Shown here: positions 6,783-15,259 of the stretch, one piece after another
Layout: each line of letters opens with the position of its first letter
Position numbering within the stretch: position 1 is the stretch's first letter
Source: an uncultured Oscillospiraceae bacterium
GTDB lineage: Bacteria > Bacillota > Clostridia > Oscillospirales > Oscillospiraceae
Assembly: GCA_934591845.1 (NCBI GenBank)
Contig: CAKTPO010000008.1
Span: 19,474 to 83,473 of the forward strand
Direction: 5' to 3'
Length of the DNA stretch: 64,000 nucleotides
Notes under the pieces: generated by a model
The model's database searches: none
The model's input: the letters and a program-made list of their open reading frames with translations, nothing else
What the model was told of the DNA's origin: nothing
Translations under genes and position numbers: made by a program

Positions 6783-8096
6783 TTATTCCCCAGAATTACC
6801 TTGATTATTCTGGGGTATACCCTTGTTTTTCCGGTAATTCCGATAGTTTCCACGGCGGCGGGGCTTTTGCTCTGTCCGTTTCTCTCCCTCCTGAGGTGCC
6901 TCCTGGGCTACCGGGCGATTCTCCTTTTGGGGGCGGTCAGGACGGGGGCGGCGGCGATCCGGCCGGCGGTCACCGGTGTCCGGCTGCTGCTTTTGTTCCT
7001 CTTTACCATCCGCTTTTTGCTCTTTTCCCTCAGGCCGGGGGCCTCTGGGCTTTCGCTTGGGCTTTTGGGGTTTTTCGGAAACCTCCCGCTGGGGCTGCTG
7101 CTCCGGCTCCTCTACCACCGACTCGGTGCTGTAGCGGAAACGAATCGGCTCCAGAACCATGGGGTCTTCCTCTTTCCGCTCCGGCTTCTGCCGAACACCG
7201 GAGCCTGAAATAGGGGCCAAATCATTGGGAATGGGCGGGTCGCTCTTCTTGGCCTTGCCGCTGCGAAGAATGGCCACTTCCTCATTGGGGAAGACGCTGA
7301 TGGTTTCAGGATTGCTTTCCATGCGGACTTTCACCCGCTGGCGCAGAATATCCGCCTCCACCACAGTTCCCCGGCCCTCCGGGGTGTCCACAAAGGATTC
7401 CAGTTTGGGGCTGGTACGGATCAGGGCCTCATAGGTATCCTGCTCGTATTTCAGGCAGCACATGAGCCTGCCGCAGGTGCCGGAGATTTTGGTGGGGTTC
7501 AGGCTGAGATTCTGGGACTTGGCCATTTTAATGGACACCGGCTGAAAATCATCCAGGAAGCTGGCACAGCAGAATGGTCTGCCGCAAATGCCCAGGCCGC
7601 CTACCATTTTGGCCTTGTCCCGGACGCCGATCTGCCGCAGCTCAATGCGGGTATGGAAGACGCTGGCCAGGTCCTTTACCAGTTCCCGGAAGTCCACCCG
7701 CTCATCGGCGGTGAAGTAGAACAGGATCTTGCTGCCGTCAAAGGCGCACTCGGCGCAGACGAGCTGCATGTCCAGACCATGGGTCTGGATTTTCTGGATG
7801 CAGACCGCCTGAGCCTTGGCCTCCTTGGCCCGGTTGTCCGCCACGATCCGCTCATCCTGGGCCGTGGCCTTGCGCAGCACCTTCCGCAGCGGGGCCACCA
7901 CATCCTTTTGGGCAATGCGGTGAACGCCGCTGGCGCAGATGCCAAATTCCTCCCCCCGGGCGGTGTCCATGATCACATGGTCCCCCTGGGTCAGGTGAAA
8001 ACCGGCAGGGTCAAAGAAGTAGATCTTCTGGCCGGGCCGGAACTGAATATCCACCACGGAAACCATTTCCGGGGTGTCTTTGGAGATTTCTTCCAT
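6783..8096 (-). CDS. ricT: PSP1/RicT (YaaT) family regulator of RNase Y, with long basic tail
   Basis: 437 residues. RicT forms, with RicA and RicF, an Fe-S complex that directs RNase Y mRNA processing and favours Spo0A phosphorylation in Bacillus. The PSP1 core spans residues about 12-270 and carries the characteristic cysteines GLGICGRPFCCASFL and GTCGRLMCCLKYE. From about residue 285 the sequence becomes a repetitive Lys/Arg/Glu/Gln/Pro-rich tail (PEGKEQKADGKEEQKQQ and similar), absent from the roughly 275-residue Bacillus protein; similar tails occur in Clostridia homologues. It lies downstream of holB, an arrangement conserved in Firmicutes. Confidence 0.92.
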   Translation of the reverse strand: MEEISKDTPEMVSVVDIQFRPGQKIYFFDPAGFHLTQGDHVIMDTARGEEFGICASGVHRIAQKDVVAPLRKVLRKATAQDERIVADNRAKEAKAQAVCIQKIQTHGLDMQLVCAECAFDGSKILFYFTADERVDFRELVKDLASVFHTRIELRQIGVRDKAKMVGGLGICGRPFCCASFLDDFQPVSIKMAKSQNLSLNPTKISGTCGRLMCCLKYEQDTYEALIRTSPKLESFVDTPEGRGTVVEADILRQRVKVRMESNPETISVFPNEEVAILRSGKAKKSDPPIPNDLAPISGSGVRQKPERKEEDPMVLEPIRFRYSTESVVEEPEQQPQREVSEKPQKPKRKPRGPRPEGKEQKADGKEEQKQQPDTGDRRPDRRRPRPDRPQKENRPVAQEAPQEGEKRTEQKPRRRGNYRNYRKNKGIPQNNQGNSGE

Positions 8097-8156
8097 GATA
8101 AGCTCCTAACTATTATTCTGAAGGGTGGGTAAAAACCATAGGAAACGGCGAATAAA

Positions 8157-8262
8157 TTGACAATGGACAATTTACAATTGACAATTATTGGGGCGACCAA
8201 CGTTGTCCATTTTGACCCGTCCGGTAAAGGATGTAGGGAACGGCCTATGTGCCGTTCCGGTG
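8157..8262. repeat. Half of a composite repeat: heptad array plus AACGGCC palindrome
   Basis: Heptad array of TGACAAT-type units at 8157-8187, then ATTGGGGCGACCAACGTTG and the palindrome GGAACGGCCTATGTGCCGTTCC near 8238-8260. It matches the left ends of the composite elements at 24.0, 46.2 and 59.6 kb. It separates holB from ricT; no gene is seen. Confidence 0.75.
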
Positions 8263-8267
8263 ACGTG

Positions 8268-9221
8268 CTACCGCAATGCCCACACCAGATGGCCGCAGAC
8301 GGCGGCGGGGGAAACGTTGGACAGGGTGTATTCCCTGGATTTTTTGAGAATCTCATAGTAGCGGTACAGGCTTCGGCTGTCCCGGGCGGCGGCCAGACGG
8401 CGGGCCGGGGCAGAGACCGTGGGCATGCCGCAGGCGGCGGTGAGGGCGTTTTCCATCAGCTCCTGCCACTCCCGCAAAAGGTCTGCCAATTGGTCCCGCT
8501 TGGCCTTTTCCAGAGGTACCAGCAGTTGGGTCAGCAGCAGACCGTCCTTGCGGCACAGGGCTTCTACCAGCTTTTCCGTCTCCTCCCGGGTCTTCCCGTC
8601 CTCCTCCAAAAGGGCCTTGGCCTGGCCCCAAAAACCGCCGCTGCGCTCTGCCGCCGCCCCAATGGCATCCGGAGACTTTCCAGGGTACGCCTGGGTCAGA
8701 GTGGACACCAGCAGGGGTTTTGCCAAAGGCTGCATTCTCAGCTCCGTACAGCGGGAGCGGACCGTAGGCAGCAGGGCATCGGCATTGGTGGTCAGCAGCA
8801 GGAACACGCCGTAGGCCGGGGGCTCCTCCAACACTTTTAACAAGGCATTCTGTCCCGGAATGCCCATGTCCTGGGCCCGGGGAAACAGGTAGATTTTATG
8901 TTCCGACTCATTGGGCTGCACGTAAATATCCGCCCGGGCCTGACGGATCAAATCCACGGTGACGGTTTTCTTTTCCGGGTCGTCCACGGTGATAAAATCC
9001 GGGTGCAGTCCCTCCCGGACTTTCCGGCAGGGGGTGCAATGGCCGCAGGGCTTGTTCTTTCCCTGGCAGAGGATGGCAGAAGCCAGGAGTCTGGCCAGGG
9101 TCCGCTTCCCGGAGCCTTCCGGGCCGGAAATCAGGTAAAAATGGGAAATATGTCCTTTTTCCAGACTGCGGGCCAGATTTTCCTTGATATGCTCGTTGCC
9201 AAGCAGGGCATCCTTTTCCAT
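8268..9221 (-). CDS. holB: DNA polymerase III delta' subunit
   Basis: 317 residues, clamp-loader AAA+ ATPase subunit that helps to load the beta sliding clamp at replication forks. Walker A is GPEGSGKRT (about 33-41), the zinc site CGHCTPC lies near 59-65, and LLKVLEEPP and TTNADALLPTVRSRC are the Walker B/sensor 1 region and SRC motif typical of delta'. The ATG at 9221 is preferred; four codons further upstream (9233) another ATG would overlap the preceding pyrophosphatase gene more. It starts at the very end of that gene, so the two are translationally coupled. Confidence 0.94.
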   Translation of the reverse strand: MEKDALLGNEHIKENLARSLEKGHISHFYLISGPEGSGKRTLARLLASAILCQGKNKPCGHCTPCRKVREGLHPDFITVDDPEKKTVTVDLIRQARADIYVQPNESEHKIYLFPRAQDMGIPGQNALLKVLEEPPAYGVFLLLTTNADALLPTVRSRCTELRMQPLAKPLLVSTLTQAYPGKSPDAIGAAAERSGGFWGQAKALLEEDGKTREETEKLVEALCRKDGLLLTQLLVPLEKAKRDQLADLLREWQELMENALTAACGMPTVSAPARRLAAARDSRSLYRYYEILKKSREYTLSNVSPAAVCGHLVWALR

Positions 9222-9223
9222 AT

Positions 9224-10837
9224 TTAGCCCCACAAAGCGGACAGCATGGGAATGATCTGCTTCTTCCGGCTCATGACCCTAGGCAGGAACACCGTATTGT
9301 CCTTGGGGGTCACGCCAAAGGCCTGCTGAATGGTATCGTCATCGCCCACATAAAGCAGCTGGGTTCCCTCCAGCAGCACATCCGTCAGCATGAGGATGAC
9401 CATGATGAGGCCCTCTTTCTTGGCCTGACGGTTCATGTGGTCTAAGAACTCGGTTTTCCGCTGCAACATACTGGGGCTATCCACACAGGTGATCTGGGAG
9501 ACGGCGAAGTCGTGGCCTGCGATATGGAATTCCTTATAGTCCGTGAACAGCAGTTCCTGGGCGGTCTTGTTGCCGATGGAGCCGGAGAAAATGGCCTTGC
9601 CCAGTTCGTCCAGGGAGATATCCGCCATTCTGGCCAGTCGCTCCGCCATTTTCCGGTCCCGCTCCGTACAGGTGGGGGACTTGAACATAACGGTATCCGA
9701 GAGGATGGCTGCCGCCATCATGCCCGCCATGCCCTTGGAGGGCATGAGACCCCGGTCCTGGTACATGCCGGCCAAGATGGTATTGGTGGAGCCCACCGGC
9801 TCATTGCGGACATAAATGGGGTTGGTGGTCTGAATATCTGCCAGACGGTGGTGGTCAATGATTTCCAGAATCTCCGCCTCGTCCAGGCCCGGTACAGACT
9901 GGGCCGCCTCGTTGTGGTCCACCAGCACCACCCGTTTCCGGCGGGGCCGCAGCAGATGATACCGGCTGAGGATGCCTACGATTTTTTCGTTTTCATCCAG
10001 AATGGGGTAGCAGGATTCCCGGTGTTTCAGCACCGTTTCCTTTACATCGTCCACCCGGTCTTCCAGATGGAAGCAGACCAGATCCTCTTTCCGGCAAATT
10101 CTGCCAATAGGGGTAGACTGGAAAATCACCCGGGTGGCCCGGTAGGCGGCAAAGGGGGTGGAGATGATGCAGGTGGTGGTAGGCAGGTTCCGCAGTTCCT
10201 CGTCCAACTCCGCCTGACACAGCACCACGGCGGTGACGTTCATTTCCAACGCCCGGCGAATCATATCCGGCTGATGGCCGCAGAATACAATGGAATCCTT
10301 TCGGCTCCACAGCAGACTCTCCCGGTTCTGGGGCAGGGCGATGGTCACCTTGCCGGAAATGGTATCCACCTGGTCTCCGGCCTCGTTCAGCACCCGGCCT
10401 TCCAGCACGGAGAGCACATTGAACAGGGGCACATCCGCCAGTTCCGCACCGGCGATCAAATCCATATTGTAGGTGGCAATGTAGTCCCGGGACAGCATGC
10501 CGTAAAGGGTGCCGTCCTCATTGGCAACCGGCAGGGCGGGAATGCTGGGCTGAGCCTGGAATGTTTTCCAGGCCTGGGCCACGGTCACGTTGGCATCCAG
10601 CACCGGGGGCGTATCGAAATCCAGGTCCTGAACCTGGGTGTACATGCTGTTGATGCGCTTGGGGGCCTCAAAACCGAACCGGTCCAGCACCAGCTGGGTT
10701 TCGTCCGACACCCGGCCCAGGCAAGCGGCCTTGTATTCCCGGTCTCCCAGGGCGTTGCGCAGGGCGGCATAGGCCATGGCCGCCACAATGGAGTCGGTAT
10801 CCGGATTTCTGTGTCCGGTCACATAAATAGGGTCCAT
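9224..10837 (-). CDS. ppaC: Manganese-dependent inorganic pyrophosphatase with CBS and DRTGG domains
   Basis: 537-residue family II pyrophosphatase, hydrolysing pyrophosphate to two phosphates. The N-terminal DHH region begins YVTGHRNPDTDSIVAAMAYA (His/Asp metal ligands) and continues after the insertion with EIIDHHRLADIQT. The insertion (about residues 70-300) is a CBS domain, a DRTGG domain and a second CBS half, which in clostridial homologues bind adenine nucleotides and regulate activity. DHHA2-like C-terminal motifs end SRKKQIIPML. The length equals that of the CBS-type enzymes (about 540). GGAGGAGAT precedes the ATG. Confidence 0.95.
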   Translation of the reverse strand: MDPIYVTGHRNPDTDSIVAAMAYAALRNALGDREYKAACLGRVSDETQLVLDRFGFEAPKRINSMYTQVQDLDFDTPPVLDANVTVAQAWKTFQAQPSIPALPVANEDGTLYGMLSRDYIATYNMDLIAGAELADVPLFNVLSVLEGRVLNEAGDQVDTISGKVTIALPQNRESLLWSRKDSIVFCGHQPDMIRRALEMNVTAVVLCQAELDEELRNLPTTTCIISTPFAAYRATRVIFQSTPIGRICRKEDLVCFHLEDRVDDVKETVLKHRESCYPILDENEKIVGILSRYHLLRPRRKRVVLVDHNEAAQSVPGLDEAEILEIIDHHRLADIQTTNPIYVRNEPVGSTNTILAGMYQDRGLMPSKGMAGMMAAAILSDTVMFKSPTCTERDRKMAERLARMADISLDELGKAIFSGSIGNKTAQELLFTDYKEFHIAGHDFAVSQITCVDSPSMLQRKTEFLDHMNRQAKKEGLIMVILMLTDVLLEGTQLLYVGDDDTIQQAFGVTPKDNTVFLPRVMSRKKQIIPMLSALWG

Positions 10838-10878
10838 AATCTCCTCCTTTTAAGGTTTTCACATTTCAAATAGGCCCT

Positions 10879-11044
10879 AAGGAAGCTCTGATTAAATCGG
10901 CAAGAGCTGACGGCGAAAGATTTTGGTTCCAGACAAGCTTCTAAAAGTGGAGGAATACTTTGTGTATTTCCCACTTTTAGAAGCGCAGTCTGGGAGCAAA
11001 AGATTCGCCGCTCAGCCGCAGACGATTTGATCAGAGTTTCCTTA
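10879..11044. repeat. 165-bp palindromic structured repeat, copy A
   Basis: Outer arms GGAAGCTCTGATTAAATCG and CGATTTGATCAGAGTTTCC, middle arms (GGCGAAAGATTTTGGTTCCAG vs CTGGGAGCAAAAGATTCGCC, partly paired), and an inner hairpin GCTTCTAAAAGTGG / CCACTTTTAGAAGC. Copy B is at 34661-34823 with the inner stem changed on both sides. It overlaps the last bases of the asparaginase gene. Confidence 0.85.
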
Positions 11045-12037
11045 TAGTTCCAGGGTGATCTCCCCGGCCAGATCTTTTGCGAAAAGGGCGGTAATCTGCT
11101 TCTGGTCCAGGCCCTGGCCCAGGCCCCACATGAGCTTGGTATAGGCGGCTTCCGAGGTCATGTCCAGGCCTTGAATAACCCCCAGTTCCAATAGCTTCTT
11201 GCCCACCTGATAGACCCGCAGGTCCGCGCTGTCATAAAGGCACTGGGTGGTGACCACCACGGAAATCCCGTCCTCCACCGCCCGACGGATGCCCCGCAGG
11301 CCCTTGTGCAGCACATTGACCCCGCCCAGACCAAAGGCCTCAATGACGATGCCCCGGTAGCCCATGGCCGCCAGCATGTCAAATACCGCCGGGTTGAGAC
11401 CTGGAGTCAGTTTCAGCAGAAACACATCCCGGCAAAGGGCAGGCTCCAGCCGCGCTTCCCCCGCCGGAGTGCGGAGCATGGTTTCATCTACCAGAAGCCC
11501 CCGGTTTGTCACCGTGGCCACATATCTGGCATTGATGCTTTCAAAAGCGGAAAAGCCGGAAGCCCGGACTTTCACTGCCCGACAGCCCAGCATGACCTTT
11601 CGGTCAAAGGCCAGAAACACCCCGGAATACCCGGAAGCCGCCATGGCAAAGGCCGTCCGCAGATTGGAGGGTCCGTCAGACAGAAAATCCGTCAGGGGCA
11701 GCTGGGAGCCGGTAAACACCACCGGCAAGTCGATTTCCGGCAGCTGAAAGGTCACGGCAGAGGCGGTATAGGCCATGGTATCGGTGCCGTGGGACACCAC
11801 GATGCCGTCAAAGCCCTTGCGGTTTTCAAAAATCGCCCCGGCGATCAACTGCCATTCCTCCGGGGTCATGTTGGAGGAATCCAGGCAGATCACATCTTTC
11901 ACGGTAATATCATAATAAGACCGAAGCTGTTCCAGCTCCCGCTCCATAATACCGCTGTGCTGAGGCTCCAACCCCTCTCCCCCAGGGACACAGGCAATGG
12001 TTCCGCCGGTGGTCAGCAGCAGAATGTGTTTTTTCAT
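11042..12037 (-). CDS. Type I L-asparaginase
   Basis: 331 residues; hydrolyses L-asparagine to aspartate and ammonia, here probably in the cytoplasm because no signal peptide is visible. The first catalytic Thr is in LLTTGGTIA (residues 6-14) and the second triad region is VVSHGTDTMAYTAS (about 83-96). FTGSQLPLTDFLSDGPSNL and GIVIEAFGLGGVN are further family motifs. The ATG at 12037 is chosen because TTGGAGGA lies 5 bp upstream. The stop overlaps a palindromic repeat. It is monocistronic or weakly linked to the pyrophosphatase gene. Confidence 0.95.
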   Translation of the reverse strand: MKKHILLLTTGGTIACVPGGEGLEPQHSGIMERELEQLRSYYDITVKDVICLDSSNMTPEEWQLIAGAIFENRKGFDGIVVSHGTDTMAYTASAVTFQLPEIDLPVVFTGSQLPLTDFLSDGPSNLRTAFAMAASGYSGVFLAFDRKVMLGCRAVKVRASGFSAFESINARYVATVTNRGLLVDETMLRTPAGEARLEPALCRDVFLLKLTPGLNPAVFDMLAAMGYRGIVIEAFGLGGVNVLHKGLRGIRRAVEDGISVVVTTQCLYDSADLRVYQVGKKLLELGVIQGLDMTSEAAYTKLMWGLGQGLDQKQITALFAKDLAGEITLEL

Positions 12038-12176
12038 AATTCCTCCAACAAACAGAAAATCTCTACGTAGCATTATATCCCTAACCATAGGAAATAGCAA
12101 GTATTTTCTGCAAAACGAAAACCGCCTCCCGGGAGGGAGGCGGTCGGGAGGGGAGACGGAATAGAATGGAGCGAAA

Positions 12177-12479
12177 CTACATTGCCATGCTCTCATAGGC
12201 ATAGCTGTCACGGTAAACGGTTTCCGGCGCAATGTCAATTTCCCCATTGTTCCACGTGATCACTCCATGAAACAAAACCGGGTTCATAAATATCTGTTCA
12301 TCCGCCAGGGGCGCAAATGCAGTCCCCTCCAGAACCGTTGTATCAAACAGTCTTTTTTCTCCTGTTGAGAATGTTACAAGCATCATGCCACCGCGCAGAG
12401 GCTTCACCTGTGTGACCTTGATGCCCTCCTGCATTTCTCCAGCATAGCAAATATCATTCATAACGTACATTCCGATCAC
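12177..12479 (-). CDS. DUF2442 domain protein
   Basis: 100 residues; residues about 18-85 (IKVTQVKPLRGGMMLVTFSTGEKRLFD...NNGEIDIAPETVY) match the DUF2442 pattern, a small beta-rich domain found beside DUF4160 genes. The function is not established; the pair is often discussed as toxin-antitoxin-like. It lies 1 bp after the stop of the DUF4160 gene. Confidence 0.85.
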   Translation of the reverse strand: MIGMYVMNDICYAGEMQEGIKVTQVKPLRGGMMLVTFSTGEKRLFDTTVLEGTAFAPLADEQIFMNPVLFHGVITWNNGEIDIAPETVYRDSYAYESMAM

Positions 12480-12480
12480 C

Positions 12481-12747
12481 TCAATTCATGGGGGGTATCT
12501 TGTCAAAATGCTCACCCTGAACAGCAAGATTCCACGCCTTATAAGCTTCTTCCTCGTGGAACGCAAGCCAACCTGTTACGATTTTCAACTGCTTCCGTGG
12601 AAGCGAACCCGCCAGTAATTCCCCGTCTATTGCGATTGCGGCTTCATATTCTCCATAATAAACGTGAACGTGCGGTTTGTTATGCTGTCCTGTATCTCGA
12701 AACAGCATATAAATAACCATTCCACCAAAACGGCTTAATTCCGGCAT
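12481..12747 (-). CDS. DUF4160 domain protein
   Basis: 88 residues beginning MPELSRFGGMVIYMLFRDTG, with the hallmark HNKPHVHVYYGEYEAAIAI (DUF4160) and a C-terminal helix (RKQLKIVTGWLAFHEEEAYKAWN). The function is unknown. The ATG at 12747 with GGGGTG 7 bp upstream is preferred to the one at 12789. It is paired with the downstream DUF2442 gene in one transcription unit. Confidence 0.85.
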   Translation of the reverse strand: MPELSRFGGMVIYMLFRDTGQHNKPHVHVYYGEYEAAIAIDGELLAGSLPRKQLKIVTGWLAFHEEEAYKAWNLAVQGEHFDKIPPMN

Positions 12748-12940
12748 GGTACAACACCCCTTTGTTGTGAAGTGAAGCTGGGATAGCATCTATTACATCA
12801 TTATGATACCAAAAACCTGTCTGATTCTCAATAGAGATTTTTGTAAATTTTTCGCAGTCTCCTTTGTGTCGGGTGGCGGATTGCAGTCGCAATGCAGAAA
12901 ACAGGTACTCTTAGAATGCCCCGGTCGAAGAATACACGTA

Positions 12941-12992
12941 TCAGCGAAACCGTAGGGAACGGCACATAGGCCGTTCCCTACGGTTTCGCTGA
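12941..12992. repeat. Perfect 23-bp-arm hairpin of the AACGGCC repeat family
   Basis: Arms at 12941-12963 and 12970-12992 are perfectly complementary (TCAGCGAAACCGTAGGGAAC... mirrored), with loop ACATAG. The same palindrome recurs at about 24373-24405 and 59730-59762. With the reverse heptad array at 13092-13162 it looks like the right half of a composite element. The rest of the gap 12790-13216 shows no gene. Confidence 0.85.
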
Positions 12993-13091
12993 TTGGTGGA
13001 CGTTTTCAACCGGGGGATTCTAAGGACGGGCGGGGCAACGTTTCATATTGCGGGAACAACAGACACAAAGGAACCACGTCCGTCCCCCAAA

Positions 13092-13162
13092 AATTGTCAA
13101 TTGTCCATTGTCAATTGTCAATTCGGAAATAACTGTCAACTGTCCACTGTCAACTGTCAACT
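13092..13162. repeat. Heptad repeat array (TGTCAAT/TGTCAACT units), reverse orientation
   Basis: Tandem degenerate 7-mers of the type TTGTCAA, TTGTCCA and CTGTCAA. It is the inverted counterpart of the arrays at 8157, 24026, 46185 and 59593. Confidence 0.85.
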
Positions 13163-13214
13163 AAAAACCCCGCCCCAAGCCTTCGGATTCTCTCCATTGT
13201 CTAGGGGCGGGGTT
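13163..13214 (-). terminator. Terminator of the larC/polysaccharide operon
   Basis: Stem AACCCCGCCCC / GGGGCGGGGTT around a 27-nt loop, followed on the minus strand by TTTTTAG. It ends the operon two bases after the LarC stop codon. Confidence 0.85.
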
Positions 13215-13216
13215 CA

Positions 13217-14050
13217 TTACGCTTCGCTCTCCCCCAGCATTGCCCGGAGGCAGTTGGCGGCGGGGAAATCTTTGGTACCCAGGCCGTAGCCGATGGCGTT
13301 TACGGTCATGGTAGGGAGGACATCGTAGGCGGTGACGAACTGGCGCAGCAGGGCGGCGCCGGTGGGGGTGCACAGTTCGCCGGGGATGTCACCGGCCCGG
13401 ATGGGGATGCCCAGGAGAATTTGGGCGGTGGCAGGGGCGGGAACCGGGAGAATGCCGTGGGCGCAGCGGATCTTGCCGTAGCCCACCTGCACCGGGGAAG
13501 CAACGATTTTCTCCGGAGCCAGCTGCTCCAACAGATAGCACACGGCGGTAATATCCGCCAGGGCATCCAGGGAACCCACCTCGTGGAAGTGGATTTGGTC
13601 TACGGGGACCCCGTGAACCTGACTCTCTGCCTGGGCGATGTGCGCATAAACCCCCAGGACCTGGGCCTTTACGGCATCGGATACGGACAGGGCCTGAACC
13701 GCCTGACGGATGTCTGCCATGGCGGTATGGCTGTGGTGGTGTCCGTGGCTGTGGTCATGGTGGTGGCCATGGTCGTGTTCATGTTCATGCGCATGCTCAT
13801 GCTCATGGTGGTGCTCGTGCTGGGGTAGATCCTGGCAGGGCTGTTCCTCCTGGCCCAGGACGGTGACGTGGATGTGGGTGCCGGAAATGCCGCATTTGCT
13901 GCCCCGTTCCATGGAAAATTGGGTGTGGGGCAGTCCCAGGTGGTTCAGCTGTTCCAGGGCTGCTTCCCGATCCGGCATCAGTTCCAGCAGTGCCCCGGTG
14001 AGCATGTCACCGGCGGCCCCCATGCCCAGGTCCAGATAAAGGGTTTTCAT
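13217..14050 (-). CDS. larC: LarC N-terminal part (LarC1) only, nickel-pincer cofactor nickel insertase
   Basis: 277 residues. LarC inserts nickel into the pincer nucleotide cofactor of lactate racemase and other LarA-type enzymes in a CTP-dependent step. The start MKTLYLDLGMGAAGDMLTGAL is typical, a His-rich linker (residues 78-109: HEHHHEHEHAHEHEHDHGHH and onward) is the metal-binding segment, and IHFHEVGSLDALADI and CTPTGAALL follow. In Lactobacillus the full protein needs a programmed frameshift joining LarC1 to LarC2. Here a terminator begins two bases past the stop and no LarC2-like frame exists, so this is LarC1 alone. LarA, LarB and LarE are not in the window. It lies 8 bp after the reductase gene, as the last gene of the UDP-FucNAc operon. 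Confidence 0.88.
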   Translation of the reverse strand: MKTLYLDLGMGAAGDMLTGALLELMPDREAALEQLNHLGLPHTQFSMERGSKCGISGTHIHVTVLGQEEQPCQDLPQHEHHHEHEHAHEHEHDHGHHHDHSHGHHHSHTAMADIRQAVQALSVSDAVKAQVLGVYAHIAQAESQVHGVPVDQIHFHEVGSLDALADITAVCYLLEQLAPEKIVASPVQVGYGKIRCAHGILPVPAPATAQILLGIPIRAGDIPGELCTPTGAALLRQFVTAYDVLPTMTVNAIGYGLGTKDFPAANCLRAMLGESEA

Positions 14051-14058
14051 AACGCCTC

Positions 14059-15255
14059 CTATACGGGTTCAAAGAAGGTGTCAGGCCGTTCCGGGTCGAA
14101 GATTTCGTTGCAGGTCATGACCGTCACCAGGTTTTCGGTTTGACTCAGGTTGATGATGCTGTGTGTCCAGCCGGGGATCATGTGGACGGCCTCGATGTGG
14201 TCGCCGCTGACCCGGAACTCTACCGTTTCCCCGGTGTGGATGTTCCGTTCCCGGATCAGGCCCTGGCCGCTGACCACGATAAACAGCTCCCACTTGGAGT
14301 TGTGCCAGTGCTGGCCCTTGGTAATGCCGGGCCGTGAAATATTCACGCTGACCTGGCCGCAGTCGGCGGTGTGGAGTAGCTCTGTAAAGCTGCCCCGGTC
14401 ATCCCGGTTCATGGTCAGGGGGAACTTGAATTTGTCGGTGGGCAGATAGGTCAGGTACAGGGAATAGAGCTTTTTGGCAAAGCTGCCCTGGGGCATTTTG
14501 GGCATCAGAAGGGTCTGGGGCTGGGCCTTGAAAGACAGCAGCAGCTCCACGATCTCCCCCAAAGTGACCTTGTGAGTCACGGGGACACAGCAGTACCGGC
14601 CCTGGGGGGTCAACACCGTCTCCACCCCCTCAAATTCGCAGCGTTGGGGCTTCCCTTCCAGCAAATCAAAGAGGCCCTCGATGAGATCGTCAATGTATAA
14701 TAGCTCCAATTCCGTAGAGGGGTCGTTGACGGTATAGGGCTGGTCGTTGGCCACGGCCCAGCAGAAGGTGGACACGGCACTGTTATACTTGGGGCGGCTG
14801 TGGCCCATCAGGTTGGGGAACCGGTAGACAAATACCGGAGCCCCGGTTTCTCTGCCATAGTCAAAGAACAGTTCCTCCCCGGCCTTTTTGCTCTTGCCGT
14901 ATTCGCTGGTGCCGAAGCGGCCGGACAGGGTGGCCTGGATGGAGGAGGAGAGCATCATGGGGGCTTTGTTGCCGTGTTTTTTCAGGCATTCCAGCAGCTG
15001 GGAGGCAAAGCCAAAGTTGCCCTTCATAAAGTCCTCCGGGTTTTCCGGACGGTTGACCCCTGCCAGATTGAACACAAAGTCTGCCTTCCGGCAGTATTCG
15101 TCCAGTTCTTCCGGGGTGGAGGACAGGTCATATTCGTAGATTTCCCGGATGTCCAGGTTGGGCCGGGTGCGGTTTTTGCCGTCCCGGAGATTTTTCAGGT
15201 TGTCTACCAGGGCGGTTCCCACCATGCCCTTGGCACCGGTGACGAGAATATTCAT
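14059..15255 (-). CDS. UDP-2-acetamido-2,6-dideoxy-beta-L-talose reductase (CapF/WbjC/FnlB-like)
   Basis: 398 residues: an N-terminal short-chain reductase domain (MNILVTGAKGMVGTAL, Rossmann GxxGxxG; SSSIQAT and YGKSK with the catalytic Tyr/Lys) and a C-terminal cupin (PGITKGQHWHNSKWELFIVVSGQG, about residues 300-390). This two-domain layout is specific to CapF/WbjC, the second step of UDP-N-acetyl-L-fucosamine synthesis, using NADPH. The neighbours are the other two pathway enzymes. It lies 4 bp after the epimerase gene. Confidence 0.93.
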   Translation of the reverse strand: MNILVTGAKGMVGTALVDNLKNLRDGKNRTRPNLDIREIYEYDLSSTPEELDEYCRKADFVFNLAGVNRPENPEDFMKGNFGFASQLLECLKKHGNKAPMMLSSSIQATLSGRFGTSEYGKSKKAGEELFFDYGRETGAPVFVYRFPNLMGHSRPKYNSAVSTFCWAVANDQPYTVNDPSTELELLYIDDLIEGLFDLLEGKPQRCEFEGVETVLTPQGRYCCVPVTHKVTLGEIVELLLSFKAQPQTLLMPKMPQGSFAKKLYSLYLTYLPTDKFKFPLTMNRDDRGSFTELLHTADCGQVSVNISRPGITKGQHWHNSKWELFIVVSGQGLIRERNIHTGETVEFRVSGDHIEAVHMIPGWTHSIINLSQTENLVTVMTCNEIFDPERPDTFFEPV

Positions 15256-15259
15256 TGTC

